A stretch of DNA of 64,000 nt from assembly GCA_001650895.1 (NCBI GenBank), contig LXYH01000034.1, positions 131,332-195,331 of the forward strand, in the 5' to 3' direction. Made by a program: the position numbers and the translations under genes. The notes under the pieces are model-generated. The model had not been told where the DNA came from. It saw only the letters and a list, made by a program, of their open reading frames with translations, and ran no database searches. The stretch is from Rhodobacteraceae bacterium EhC02 (GTDB lineage Bacteria > Pseudomonadota > Alphaproteobacteria > Rhodobacterales > Rhodobacteraceae). Shown here piece after piece: positions 1 through 7,692 of this stretch; position 1 is the first letter of the stretch, and every line of letters begins with the position of its first letter.

Positions 1-372
1 CCGGATCGTGCGATAACCGATCGACAGGCCCTCGATAGCACCGGCCGCGATCAGCGCCGCCGCCTCGCGGCCGCGCGCGACACCATCCAGCAGACGGCCC
101 TTGACCCGCAGACCCCGCGCATCCTCGGTCACCTCGTCCCAGAGGCCGATGGGCTGCGCCGGATCATGCTGCCACAGCATCCGCACGCGCCGCCCTTCCG
201 CCGCCATCGCCTTGAGAGAGGCCGCGTAAGCCCCGCGCGCCACAACATCACCGCCCTGATCAGGCGCATCGAACAGGCTGGCATAGCCCTCGATCACCTG
301 GTCGGTGCCCTCGGTGGTCAGCCGCAACCCGATGCCGGGCTGGCAGAACTTGCGCTCCAGTTCCATATCCAT
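1..372 (-). CDS. GTA prohead protease (HK97 family), 3' part cut by window edge
   Basis: This is the GTA gene g4 homologue, a capsid maturation protease that processes the major capsid protein during head assembly. The visible 124 codons begin MDMELERKFCQPG and contain the fold start typical of HK97 prohead proteases: an I-E-G-Y-A-S-L-F-D stretch near residue 28, a G-G-D-V-V-x-x-G-A-Y segment, and a W-Q-H-D-P motif near residue 65 holding the expected catalytic His. The start at 372 follows an AGGA ribosome site in the 12 bases after the upstream gene's stop. Order and spacing (terminase, portal, g3.5, protease) match the Rhodobacter capsulatus GTA. The C-terminal part and the capsid gene lie outside the window. 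Confidence 0.88.
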   Translation of the reverse strand, partial: MDMELERKFCQPGIGLRLTTEGTDQVIEGYASLFDAPDQGGDVVARGAYAASLKAMAAEGRRVRMLWQHDPAQPIGLWDEVTEDARGLRVKGRLLDGVARGREAAALIAAGAIEGLSIGYRTIR

Positions 373-383
373 CAATCGTCCTT

Positions 384-650
384 TCATGGCGGGCCCGCCA
401 AGGGGGCCGCTGTCATTATCGACTGGAACGCCTCTGCCAGGATCACGGCCACAACGCCGTAAACCGTCAGCCACAGCCGTTTTTCCAGCTTGTCGATCAA
501 GGCTTCGAGTTTCTCGGCGCGCCGGTTCAGCCCTTCGACATGCAGGTTCGAGACCCGCTCGTGGGCCTCCAGCCGCAGCGCGGGGGCGCAATCGAAGGCT
601 TCGAAACCATAACGCCCCGGATCGCGGTGGCCCGCGCGCGGATCGCTCAT
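384..650 (-). CDS. GTA small membrane-associated protein (g3.5-like)
   Basis: An 88-residue protein lying between portal and prohead protease, the position of ORF g3.5 in Rhodobacterales GTA clusters. Residues 40-58 look like a short amphipathic or coiled helix (R-A-E-K-L-E-A-L-I-D-K-L-E-K-R), followed by one hydrophobic segment at about 60-78. Its first codons overlap the end of the portal gene by 4 bases (ATGA), so the two are translationally coupled. Its biochemical role is not known to me; a head- or membrane-associated accessory role is inferred only from position. Confidence 0.75.
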   Translation of the reverse strand: MSDPRAGHRDPGRYGFEAFDCAPALRLEAHERVSNLHVEGLNRRAEKLEALIDKLEKRLWLTVYGVVAVILAEAFQSIMTAAPLAGPP

Positions 651-1852
651 TCCGCAGCCTCCTGCCCGTCAGGCCCGGCCAGCGAAAGCACGGGAAGCCC
701 AAGCAGCGCCCGCTTTTCCGCATCGGTCAGAAAAGTTGCATCGGCCACGCGGCGCCATTGCAGGTCTCGCTCGGCCGCAAGGGCGGGCACCTGGTCCAGA
801 TCGGGGTGCAGATCCAGCGCCTCGCCGGTGAAGCGCGACAGCCATTCGGCAAGGGCAGCCACAACGCGCGTGGCCATCGGCAACACCGTCAGGCGATAGA
901 GCGCGCGGTTGGCTTCCTGGTAGTTGGCGAAGGTCGCGTCACCCGGAATGCCCAGCAGCATGGGCGGCACGCCGAAGGCCAGCGCGATCTCGCGCGCGGC
1001 ACTTTCCTTGGTCTGCTGAAATTCCATGTCCGAGGGCGAAAAACCCATCGGTTTCCAATCAAGACCACCCTCCAGCAGCATGGGCCGACCCGCGTTGCGC
1101 GCGCCCTGGTGGTGGCTTTCCATCTCGGACACCAGCCGGTCGTATTGATCCGCACTCAGGCTGCCCTGCCCTTCGGCACCACGATAGACGATCGCCCCCG
1201 ATGGCCGCGCGGCATTGTCCAGCAGCGCCTTGGACCAGCGGCTGGCGGCATTGTGCACGTCCACCGCCTGCGCCGCTGCCTGCAAGGGCGAAAAGCCATA
1301 GTGATCGTCCTGCGGGTGAAAGCTTTTGATATGGCAGATCGGGGCCAGTGACGTGCTGACATCGAAACGATGCTTGCGTCCGCCAACGTTGTAATCATAG
1401 GCCACCGGCCAGCCATCGGGGCCGGGGATCAGGCTCATGCGGTCCGAGCGCAGCACATGCAGTTCGGCAAGCGCCCCCGCATCCGTCGTGACCAGCTCCA
1501 GATAGCCATTGCCGGTCAGCAGCAGTTGCGCATAAAGCGCCTCGAGCAATTCGGCGCGACCCTGCGCGGGATTGGGATTGCCCAGCAGGGCCAAGACGGG
1601 GTGCGCCTCGAAACGGCGCCCCGCCCCTTGCAGCACCAGCGGCAAGGCCGCTGCCGCCTCGGATAGCAGCTTGACACAGCGAAATCCCACCGGATTGCCG
1701 GTATAGCCCGTCCGTGTCAGCGATACGGTGTCGCGCGGGCTCCAGGCGACGCGGCCCGCGCCCTGAAAGGCCAGCACGGGACCTGCGGCGCTGGCCTTCA
1801 GCTCGGGCGCTGCCTGATCCGCGCCACCGCGTTTGAGGAATTGAAAAACCAT
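647..1852 (-). CDS. GTA portal protein
   Basis: HK97-family phage portal protein (401 aa), the dodecameric ring through which the terminase packages DNA into the GTA head. Family features include the G-N-P-V-G-F-R-C-V-K-L-L-S-E-A-A-A segment near residue 60, the L-L-G-N-P-N-P motif, the L-L-L-T-G-N-G-Y-L-E-L stretch near 120, and the later G-V-P-P-M-L-L-G-I-P-G-D motif with F-A-N-Y-Q-E-A. The start at 1852 was chosen because MVFQFLKRGG is preceded by an AGGGAG ribosome site; an in-frame start at 1906 lacks one. It is second in the visible GTA transcription order, between terminase and g3.5. Confidence 0.92.
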   Translation of the reverse strand: MVFQFLKRGGADQAAPELKASAAGPVLAFQGAGRVAWSPRDTVSLTRTGYTGNPVGFRCVKLLSEAAAALPLVLQGAGRRFEAHPVLALLGNPNPAQGRAELLEALYAQLLLTGNGYLELVTTDAGALAELHVLRSDRMSLIPGPDGWPVAYDYNVGGRKHRFDVSTSLAPICHIKSFHPQDDHYGFSPLQAAAQAVDVHNAASRWSKALLDNAARPSGAIVYRGAEGQGSLSADQYDRLVSEMESHHQGARNAGRPMLLEGGLDWKPMGFSPSDMEFQQTKESAAREIALAFGVPPMLLGIPGDATFANYQEANRALYRLTVLPMATRVVAALAEWLSRFTGEALDLHPDLDQVPALAAERDLQWRRVADATFLTDAEKRALLGLPVLSLAGPDGQEAAE

Positions 1853-1983
1853 GACCTGCTCCCTGATCCTGCCGCTGTTCGCGCCGGATCGGATCGCCCC
1901 CGCCAACGCCGCCTTCGGCGTGCCGGCAGGGGTTGTCCGACCTGATGTGCAGACAATCTGACGAAAAGCTTAACAATTCCGGA

Positions 1984-3360
1984 TCAGAGCGCGCGCACCT
2001 GCGGTCGTCGCCATTGGGCCGAGGGTGCGATGATCAGCTCGTACAGCGCCCAGACCAGCGCATCAAGGCGGTCGGGGCTGCCCTTGCCGACATAGCCCTG
2101 CGCCGTCATCGCGCACATCTGGTCCTCCAGATCACCCAGCGGACCGTGATGTAACACCCGCCCCTGTTCATACAAGGCCGCCACGGGTTCGGCCCGTGCC
2201 GCCTTGCCGCGCGAGGCATGGACCTTGCGGAAGGGCACCAAGGGATCAACCTGACGGATCACCGCCTCGACCATGTCGCCGCCCTGGTTGACCTCGGCCA
2301 CCAGACGTTCCGCGCCCCAACGTTCCATCACGGCGATGGCGCGCTGCGCCCATTGCGCGGGGCTGGCACCTGCGATGCTGGCATCCTCAAGCACAAAGGC
2401 GCGCCAATCCTGCACCGGGCCGCGCGTGACCGCCCCCACCGCAACGATACCGCATTCATCCGATCCGCCATGGCCGGTCGTGGCCGGATCGACCACCACC
2501 ACGATACGGTCAAGTTCGGGAAGGACCGGCGCGCGCGCCTGTTCCAGCTGCGCCCCCGTCCACAGCGCGCCTTCCGCATCCTCAAGCAGAACACCATCCA
2601 GTTCCTGCCGCCCCAGGCGCGTGCCCGCATAGCGGATCCGCACCTCTTCCAGGAAAGAGCTGGCCAGGTTGGCCGCGTTCGCCTCGGTCGGGGCGTGGGT
2701 CACCACCGTGCTGGGCAGTTTCAAAAGCTCTTTCAGAACACCCACATTGCGCGGGGTCGTGGTGATGCAAACCTGCGGATCGTCGCCAAGACGCAGGGCG
2801 AATTGCAACATGTCCCATGTCTCGGCGCTTTTCTTCCACTTGGCCAGTTCGTCCACCCAGGCGCCGTCGAATTGCGGCCCGCGCAGGGATTCCGGCTCAT
2901 GCGCGGAAAAAGCCTGCGCGGTGGCGCCGTTCGGCCAGATCAGCATGCGCCGCGTGGCGTGCCATTCGGGCCGCCGATCAGGCGGGGAACAGGCGAGGAT
3001 GCCGCTTTCGCCGAAGATCATGACCTCTCGCACCTGGTCGAGTGTTTCGCCGACAAGGGCGATGCGACGGCAGCGGCCATGATCCAGCGGGCGCGAACCT
3101 TCGACGCTGGCGCGGATCCATTCTGCCCCGGCCCGCGTCTTGCCCGCGCCGCGACCGCCCATGATCACCCAGGAGCGCCAGTTGCCGTCAGGCGGCAATT
3201 GATGCGGCATGGCCCAGAAATCGAAGAGGAACGGCAGCGCGAGGATCTCGGCCTCTTCCAGTTCGTCAAGGAACGATTTTTGGACCTCGACAGGTTCGCA
3301 GGCGATCCAATCGGCACCTGAGCTGAGATCGTGCTGCGTCGAAGTCAATGGCATATTCAT
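1984..3360 (-). CDS. GTA large terminase (packaging ATPase/nuclease)
   Basis: GTA g2 homologue, the DNA packaging motor that in GTAs fills heads with host DNA. With the start at 3360 it has 458 residues. A Walker A motif GGRGAGKT lies at about residues 68-75 and a Walker B-like A-W-V-D-E at 167-171; the C-terminal half has the RNase H-like nuclease start V-V-V-V-D-P-A-T-T-G. The start choice (M-N-M-P-L) follows an AGGTG ribosome site and gives a 95-base overlap with the upstream g1 candidate. An in-frame ATG at 3414 would lengthen the overlap and is less likely. No disruption is visible, so the motor looks functional. Confidence 0.93.
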   Translation of the reverse strand: MNMPLTSTQHDLSSGADWIACEPVEVQKSFLDELEEAEILALPFLFDFWAMPHQLPPDGNWRSWVIMGGRGAGKTRAGAEWIRASVEGSRPLDHGRCRRIALVGETLDQVREVMIFGESGILACSPPDRRPEWHATRRMLIWPNGATAQAFSAHEPESLRGPQFDGAWVDELAKWKKSAETWDMLQFALRLGDDPQVCITTTPRNVGVLKELLKLPSTVVTHAPTEANAANLASSFLEEVRIRYAGTRLGRQELDGVLLEDAEGALWTGAQLEQARAPVLPELDRIVVVVDPATTGHGGSDECGIVAVGAVTRGPVQDWRAFVLEDASIAGASPAQWAQRAIAVMERWGAERLVAEVNQGGDMVEAVIRQVDPLVPFRKVHASRGKAARAEPVAALYEQGRVLHHGPLGDLEDQMCAMTAQGYVGKGSPDRLDALVWALYELIIAPSAQWRRPQVRAL

Positions 3361-3628
3361 GGGCGACACCTGTAGCTGCCTTGCGATATGTTTCAATTTC
3401 GGTCTCCACGTCATTTGCTTGTTTCAGCCAGTACCGGAGATCGGACAACAGGCGCGCACCCTCGCGGATCGCGCCGATGTCGCCTTCGGCAAAGCGGGAC
3501 TGGCAATCGATGAGTTCCGATTTCATGATCCCCAGTTGGAGGTCGATGAGATCGATCCTGGCCTGCAAGGCCGTTGACCTGTCTTGCAATGGGTCATCGG
3601 GCCCCGCGCGGGGGGCTGTTTCTGACAT
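3266..3628 (-). CDS. GTA g1 small-terminase-like protein
   Basis: First gene of the cluster, 120 residues, mostly charged helix (residues 18-85 likely coiled coil) ending D-F-D-A-A-R-S-Q-L-R-C-R-L-D-R-L-R, a tail I associate with Rhodobacterales g1 proteins. In R. capsulatus, g1 acts as the small terminase that pairs with g2. The 3' end overlaps the terminase start by 95 bases. No good Shine-Dalgarno sequence stands immediately before the ATG at 3628, and an in-frame stop closes the upstream frame at 3650-3652, so no longer start exists. Function is inferred from position, size and helical character. Confidence 0.72.
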   Translation of the reverse strand: MSETAPRAGPDDPLQDRSTALQARIDLIDLQLGIMKSELIDCQSRFAEGDIGAIREGARLLSDLRYWLKQANDVETEIETYRKAATGVAHEYAIDFDAARSQLRCRLDRLRTCRGPKIVP

Positions 3629-3675
3629 GATGCTTGCTGTGCCTCGCTGTTATGTGTCCCGGACCGCAAGACATG

Positions 3676-3708
3676 AAAAAACGGCGACCGGGTTTCCCCG
3701 GCGCCGTT
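3676..3708 (-). terminator. Intrinsic-terminator-like hairpin in the GTA leader
   Basis: Read on the minus strand this is an 11-bp GC-rich stem with a single bulge, a four-base loop (3693-3696) and then six T (A-run 3676-3681). It lies 137 bases beyond the mltG stop, but also downstream of the strong minus-strand promoter at 3734-3762 and only about 47 bases before the g1 start. It can therefore end mltG read-through or attenuate GTA transcription. Structure is seen directly; which role it has is not. Confidence 0.8.
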
Positions 3709-3733
3709 CACGCATTTCTTCCAGCGTTCACAA

Positions 3734-3762
3734 CCTATACGCTAGACCGTGCGCAATGTCAA
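3734..3762 (-). promoter_or_regulatory. Predicted sigma70 promoter of the GTA cluster
   Basis: On the minus strand TTGACA (3762-3757) is followed after exactly 17 bases by TATAGG (3739-3734), close to a consensus housekeeping promoter. The start point would be near 3727, giving a leader of about 100 bases before g1 that includes the hairpin at 3676-3708. It sits in the only sizeable gap upstream of the GTA genes, so it is the natural candidate for their promoter. Other promoters here share the TATAGG -10 (acpP, rpsF). Confidence 0.65.
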
Positions 3763-3802
3763 GTTTTCTGGACAGTCGAAAACTTACAACCGTCCGATAT
3801 TG

Positions 3803-3817
3803 TTAACAAATTCCTAA
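3803..3817. promoter_or_regulatory. CtrA-box-like site upstream of the GTA promoter
   Basis: TTAA-N7-CTAA, one mismatch from the alphaproteobacterial CtrA consensus TTAA-N7-TTAA. It lies about 40 bases upstream of the -35 element of the predicted GTA promoter, inside an AT-rich patch. CtrA is needed for GTA production in R. capsulatus, there largely through other regulators. A match this short can arise by chance. Confidence 0.35.
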
Positions 3818-3843
3818 CAAGAGCGCAGGGCCGCCCGACAGGT

Positions 3844-5010
3844 TCAGTCGGACTGGCCCTGTTTTTCCTGCTCTGCTTCGATGCGCCGCCACTCGGCCAC
3901 GTTGCGGTTATGCTCTTCCAGCGTCACGGCAAAGGCATGGCCACCGGTACCATCCGCCACGAAGAAGACGTAAGGTGTGTCATCCGGATCGAGTGCTGCC
4001 TCGATGCTGGCGCGCCCCGGGTTGGCGATGGGCGTGGGGGGCAGCCCTTCGATGACATAGGTGTTCCAGGGGGTTTGGCCGCGCAGCTCGCTCTGGCGCA
4101 GGCCACGGCCCAGAACGCCCTGCCCCTTGGTGATGCCATAGATCACCGTCGGGTCGGTTTGCAGCCGCATGCCGCGGTTCAGGCGGTTCACGAAGACCGA
4201 GGCGACCTGACGCCGCTCTTCGGGAACGCCGGTTTCCTTTTCGATGATCGAGGCCAGGATCAGCGCCTCTTCGGGGCTGGCCAGCGGCAGGCCGTCGACA
4301 CGGTTGGCCCAGGCTTCGGTCAGGATGGCCTGTTGCGCGGCGGTCATCCGCGCCAGCAGATCGGCGCGCGACTGGCCGGGAATGACTTCGTAGCTATCGG
4401 GCGCAAGCGTTCCCTCGGGCGGAACCTCGGTCACTTCGCCCTCTAGGATTTCGAGTCGCGAGAGCGAGTCGACAACCTGCCAGCTGGTCACGCCTTCGGC
4501 GAGGGCGACGCGGTAGCGGGTGTCATTGCGCGCGCGCACCTGGGTGTAGTCTGCCGGCGGAACCTCTTGCGCGGGATTGAAGCTGGCTTTTTCCTCGTAG
4601 CGCGAGGTGACGGGGTCAAGCTCGCGCACCACGACCGAGGCGCTGTTGACCCCAATACGATAGACCACCTCGGTGCCGCAGGTGCTGGGGCCGCCACGGG
4701 TGATGATGTCAACGATTTCGGACATCGGCGTGCCGGGCGGAATCAGAAAGCTGCCGGCCTTCAGCAGGTCCGATTTCTCGGAGTAATCGGCCCCCAGCCG
4801 GAAGATGCGCGCATTGGTGATGGCGCCCTGGTCCTGCAGGTTGCGGCTGACGCGCGCGATGGAGGAGCCGCGTTCGACCTGAAGGCAGATCGCCTGATCG
4901 AGCGGGCCTTGCGCGGAATATTCACGCTGGCCCCAGAGGATCACCCCGGCCAGCAGGAAAACCACCACGATCAGGAAGGTGACCGCGTTCGAGGCGATAT
5001 GCCGCCACAT
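3844..5010 (-). CDS. mltG: Endolytic murein transglycosylase MltG
   Basis: YceG/MltG-like lytic transglycosylase (388 aa) that cleaves nascent glycan strands at the inner membrane and so sets glycan length. A single N-terminal membrane helix (about residues 8-27, F-L-I-V-V-V-F-L-L-A-G-V) is followed by a LysM-like region and the catalytic domain. The active-site segment L-I-L-A-S-I-I-E-K-E-T-G-V carries the family's catalytic Glu; Q-T-D-P-T-V-I-Y-G and T-P-W-N-T-Y are also typical. It overlaps fabF by ATGA, so the pair is translationally coupled, the usual fabF-mltG arrangement in this order. Confidence 0.95.
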   Translation of the reverse strand: MWRHIASNAVTFLIVVVFLLAGVILWGQREYSAQGPLDQAICLQVERGSSIARVSRNLQDQGAITNARIFRLGADYSEKSDLLKAGSFLIPPGTPMSEIVDIITRGGPSTCGTEVVYRIGVNSASVVVRELDPVTSRYEEKASFNPAQEVPPADYTQVRARNDTRYRVALAEGVTSWQVVDSLSRLEILEGEVTEVPPEGTLAPDSYEVIPGQSRADLLARMTAAQQAILTEAWANRVDGLPLASPEEALILASIIEKETGVPEERRQVASVFVNRLNRGMRLQTDPTVIYGITKGQGVLGRGLRQSELRGQTPWNTYVIEGLPPTPIANPGRASIEAALDPDDTPYVFFVADGTGGHAFAVTLEEHNRNVAEWRRIEAEQEKQGQSD

Positions 5011-6269
5011 CAGCCGACCTTTCCGAAGATCACGCTGGCGTTGGTGCCGCCGAACCCGAAGGAGTTGGACAGGGCCACGTCGATCTTGCGCGGGCGCTTG
5101 GCGTTCGGGGCAAGGTCGATGGGCGTTTCAACGGCCGGGTTATCAAGGTTGATCGTGGGCGGCGCGACCTGGTCACGGATCGCAAGGATCGAAAAGATCG
5201 CCTCAATCGCGCCGGCGGCCCCCAGAAGATGCCCTGTGGCCGATTTGGTCGAGGACATGGTGACATTGGGCGCGTGATCGCCCAGCAGGCGTTCGACCGC
5301 CGCCAGTTCGATCGCATCGGCCATGGTCGAGGTGCCGTGAGCGTTGATGTAGTCGAGATCGGATGGCTTCAGACCGGCGCGTTCCAGCGCGGCCTTCATC
5401 GAGCGGAAGCCGCCGTCGCCATCTTCGGCCGGGGCAGTGATGTGATAGGCATCGCCCGACAGGCCATAGCCCAGAACCTCGGCATAGATCTTGGCGCCGC
5501 GGGCTTTCGCGTGCTCGTATTCTTCCAGCACGACCACGCCTGCGCCCTCGCCCATGACGAATCCGTCACGGTCCGCGTCATAGGGCCGGCTGGCGGCCTT
5601 GGGATCATTGCCGCGCTTGGTGCTGAGCGCCTTGCAGGCGTTGAAACCGGCAATGCCGATTTCGCAGATGGCGGCTTCGGCGCCGCCGGCCACCATCACT
5701 TCGGCATCCCCCCACTGGATCAGCCGCGCGGCATCGCCGATGGCATGGGCGCCCGTCGAGCAAGCGGTCACGACCGCGTGGTTCGGCCCCTTGAAGCCGT
5801 AGCGGATGCTGACCTGGCCCGAGATCAGGTTGATCAGCGCGCCGGGAATGAAGAAGGGCGAGACGCGGCGCGCGCCCTTTTCCTTCATCATCAGGGTGGT
5901 CTGTTCGATGGACTGAAGACCGCCGATGCCGGACCCGAGCATCACGCCGGTGCGCAGCCGACCTTCTTCGTCCTCGGGCTTCCAGCCGGAATCCTCGACC
6001 GCCTGGGTGGCGGCGGCCATGCCGTAGAGGATGAAGTCATCGACCTTGCGGCGTTCCTTCGGTTCCATCCAGTCATCGGGGTTGAAGGTGCCGTTGCTGC
6101 CATCACCGAAAGGGATCTCGCAGGCATAGGATGTCATGACATTGCTTGGATCGAAACGCGTGATCGGGCCCGCGCCCGATTCCCCGGCCAGCAGGCGCGA
6201 CCAGGTTTCCTCGACTCCGCAGGCCAAAGGTGTGACCAGGCCCAGCCCCGTGACAACCACTCGACGCAT
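5010..6269 (-). CDS. fabF: 3-oxoacyl-ACP synthase II
   Basis: Beta-ketoacyl-ACP synthase II (419 aa), which condenses malonyl-ACP with growing acyl-ACP in type II fatty acid elongation. The nucleophile Cys170 is in V-V-T-A-C-S-T-G-A-H, and the two catalytic His are in N-A-H-G-T-S-T and A-T-G-H-L-L-G-A-A-G. The C-terminal G-F-G-G-T-N-A motif is present, and length is normal for the family. A terminator at 6434-6466 separates it from acpP, so fabF-mltG should have its own promoter in 6270-6433; I could not identify it. Confidence 0.97.
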   Translation of the reverse strand: MRRVVVTGLGLVTPLACGVEETWSRLLAGESGAGPITRFDPSNVMTSYACEIPFGDGSNGTFNPDDWMEPKERRKVDDFILYGMAAATQAVEDSGWKPEDEEGRLRTGVMLGSGIGGLQSIEQTTLMMKEKGARRVSPFFIPGALINLISGQVSIRYGFKGPNHAVVTACSTGAHAIGDAARLIQWGDAEVMVAGGAEAAICEIGIAGFNACKALSTKRGNDPKAASRPYDADRDGFVMGEGAGVVVLEEYEHAKARGAKIYAEVLGYGLSGDAYHITAPAEDGDGGFRSMKAALERAGLKPSDLDYINAHGTSTMADAIELAAVERLLGDHAPNVTMSSTKSATGHLLGAAGAIEAIFSILAIRDQVAPPTINLDNPAVETPIDLAPNAKRPRKIDVALSNSFGFGGTNASVIFGKVG

Positions 6270-6433
6270 GACGTACCCCTTCCCTCATGTTCCTTCGTGC
6301 TCATAGCGCGCCTTCCCACCCATGAGCAAGAGCGGGAGCGCGCCTGCGCCCAATGCCGCGCAGGCGGCGGCAGATCGCTGCGCGCCGTTTGGGCAGTCAT
6401 GAAGCCCGCATGTCGGCCTGGCAGGCGGCCATG

Positions 6434-6466
6434 AAAAAACCCCCGTCCGCCGGACAGGGGTTTTTC
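6434..6466. terminator. Terminator after acpP
   Basis: Five A, CCCC, one mismatch, GTCC, a three-base loop, GGAC, GGGG and five T form a symmetrical hairpin with T-runs on both strands. It lies between acpP and fabF, 24 bases after the acpP stop on the minus strand, so acpP is probably transcribed alone. Confidence 0.8.
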
Positions 6467-6489
6467 CTAATTGTTACGTCAGTCGCGCC

Positions 6490-6723
6490 TCAGGAGGCTT
6501 CGGTGATGAATTTCACCGCGTCGCCGAAGGACTGGATCGTTTCTGCCGCGTCATCCGGAATCTCGATGCCGAATTCTTCTTCGAACGCCATCACCAGTTC
6601 GACCGTGTCCAGGCTGTCGGCGCCCAGATCGTCGATGAACGAGGCGTTCTCGACAACCTTGTCCTCGTCCACACCCAGATGTTCCACCACGATCTTCTTT
6701 ACGCGGTCTGCGATATCGCTCAT
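6490..6723 (-). CDS. acpP: Acyl carrier protein
   Basis: ACP of 77 residues that carries acyl chains on a phosphopantetheine arm. The attachment Ser37 sits in the D-S-L motif of [12 protein letters not shown]. The protein is acidic and of standard length. The start at 6723 ([10 protein letters not shown]) is the family start; an in-frame ATG at 6759 would add 12 atypical residues. It lies between fabG and fabF as in many bacteria, but with its own promoter (6880-6907) and terminator (6434-6466), consistent with the high amount of ACP needed. Confidence 0.97.
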   Translation of the reverse strand: MSDIADRVKKIVVEHLGVDEDKVVENASFIDDLGADSLDTVELVMAFEEEFGIEIPDDAAETIQSFGDAVKFITEAS

Positions 6724-6879
6724 GTCCAAGTCCTCATACCGTTCGGGCGCTTTGCCCATTTATCTGCCCTTGCCCGCAGGCTCGGCACTTCGTGATGCCC
6801 TGTGTATCGGGCGGCTCGTCATCCCGCAAGCAGGACGTCCAAGGGCGCCTTGAATGCCGCCCCCGGCAAATCTGCGTGG

Positions 6880-6907
6880 CCTATAGCACATGGTGCGCCA
6901 TTGGCAA
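6880..6907 (-). promoter_or_regulatory. Predicted acpP promoter
   Basis: Minus strand TTGCCA (6907-6902), 16-base spacer, TATAGG (6885-6880). The transcript would start near 6873, leaving a leader of about 150 bases before acpP. The -10 hexamer is identical to that proposed for the GTA cluster and rpsF. Confidence 0.5.
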
Positions 6908-6951
6908 ACGCTTTCACCGCAGGGTCAGGCCCTGCCCGGCGATACGCCGGA

Positions 6952-7689
6952 TCAGATCATGGCCATCCCGCCATTCACATGCAGTGTGGTGCCCGTGACG
7001 TAACCCGCTTCGGGGCTGGCCAGGTATAATACGGCAGCGGCGATTTCCTCGGGCATGCCCATGCGGGCCGCCGGGATCTTGGCATTGATCGCAGCCTTCT
7101 GATCATCGTTCAGCTTGTCGGTCATGGCCGTCGCGATGAAGCCGGGCGCGACCGCGTTGGCGGTGATTCCGCGGCTTGCCACCTCGTAGGCGATGGATTT
7201 CGTCATCCCCACCATACCGGCTTTCGAGGCCGCGTAATTCGCTTGCCCCGGATTGCCCGTCGCCCCCACGATGGACGAGATGTTGATGATCCGGCCCCAC
7301 CGCGCCTTCATCATCGGGCGCATCACGCCACGGCACAGGCGCATGGTCGAGGTCAGGTTCACATCCAGAACGCTCTGCCATTCGTCATCCGACATGCGCA
7401 TGAAGATCTGGTCGCGGGTAATGCCTGCGTTGTTGACCAGGATGTCGACGGCGCCCATCGCCTCGATCGCCTGTTTCGGCAGCGCCTCGACGGCGGCGGC
7501 ATCGCTCAGGTTGCAGGGCAGCACATGGGCGCGGCTTCCCAGTTCGGCGGCCAGCGCCTCGAGGGGTTCCACGCGCGTGCCGGACAGTGCCACCGTGGCG
7601 CCTGCACCATGCAACGCATGGGCAATCGCGCCGCCGATACCGCCTGATGCGCCGGTGATCAGCGCGCATTTTCCTGTCAGATCAAACAT
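6952..7689 (-). CDS. fabG: 3-oxoacyl-ACP reductase
   Basis: NADPH-dependent beta-ketoacyl-ACP reductase (245 aa, short-chain dehydrogenase family), the first reductive step of each elongation cycle. It has the cofactor motif T-G-A-S-G-G-I-G-G at residues 12-20, N-N-A-G at 86-89, the catalytic Ser138/139, Tyr152 and Lys156 in Y-A-A-S-K, and a C-terminal N-G-G-M-A-M-I end. An AAGGAT ribosome site precedes the ATG at 7689. Only three bases separate it from the fabD stop, so fabD-fabG is an operon. Confidence 0.97.
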   Translation of the reverse strand: MFDLTGKCALITGASGGIGGAIAHALHGAGATVALSGTRVEPLEALAAELGSRAHVLPCNLSDAAAVEALPKQAIEAMGAVDILVNNAGITRDQIFMRMSDDEWQSVLDVNLTSTMRLCRGVMRPMMKARWGRIINISSIVGATGNPGQANYAASKAGMVGMTKSIAYEVASRGITANAVAPGFIATAMTDKLNDDQKAAINAKIPAARMGMPEEIAAAVLYLASPEAGYVTGTTLHVNGGMAMI

Positions 7690-7692
7690 GTC

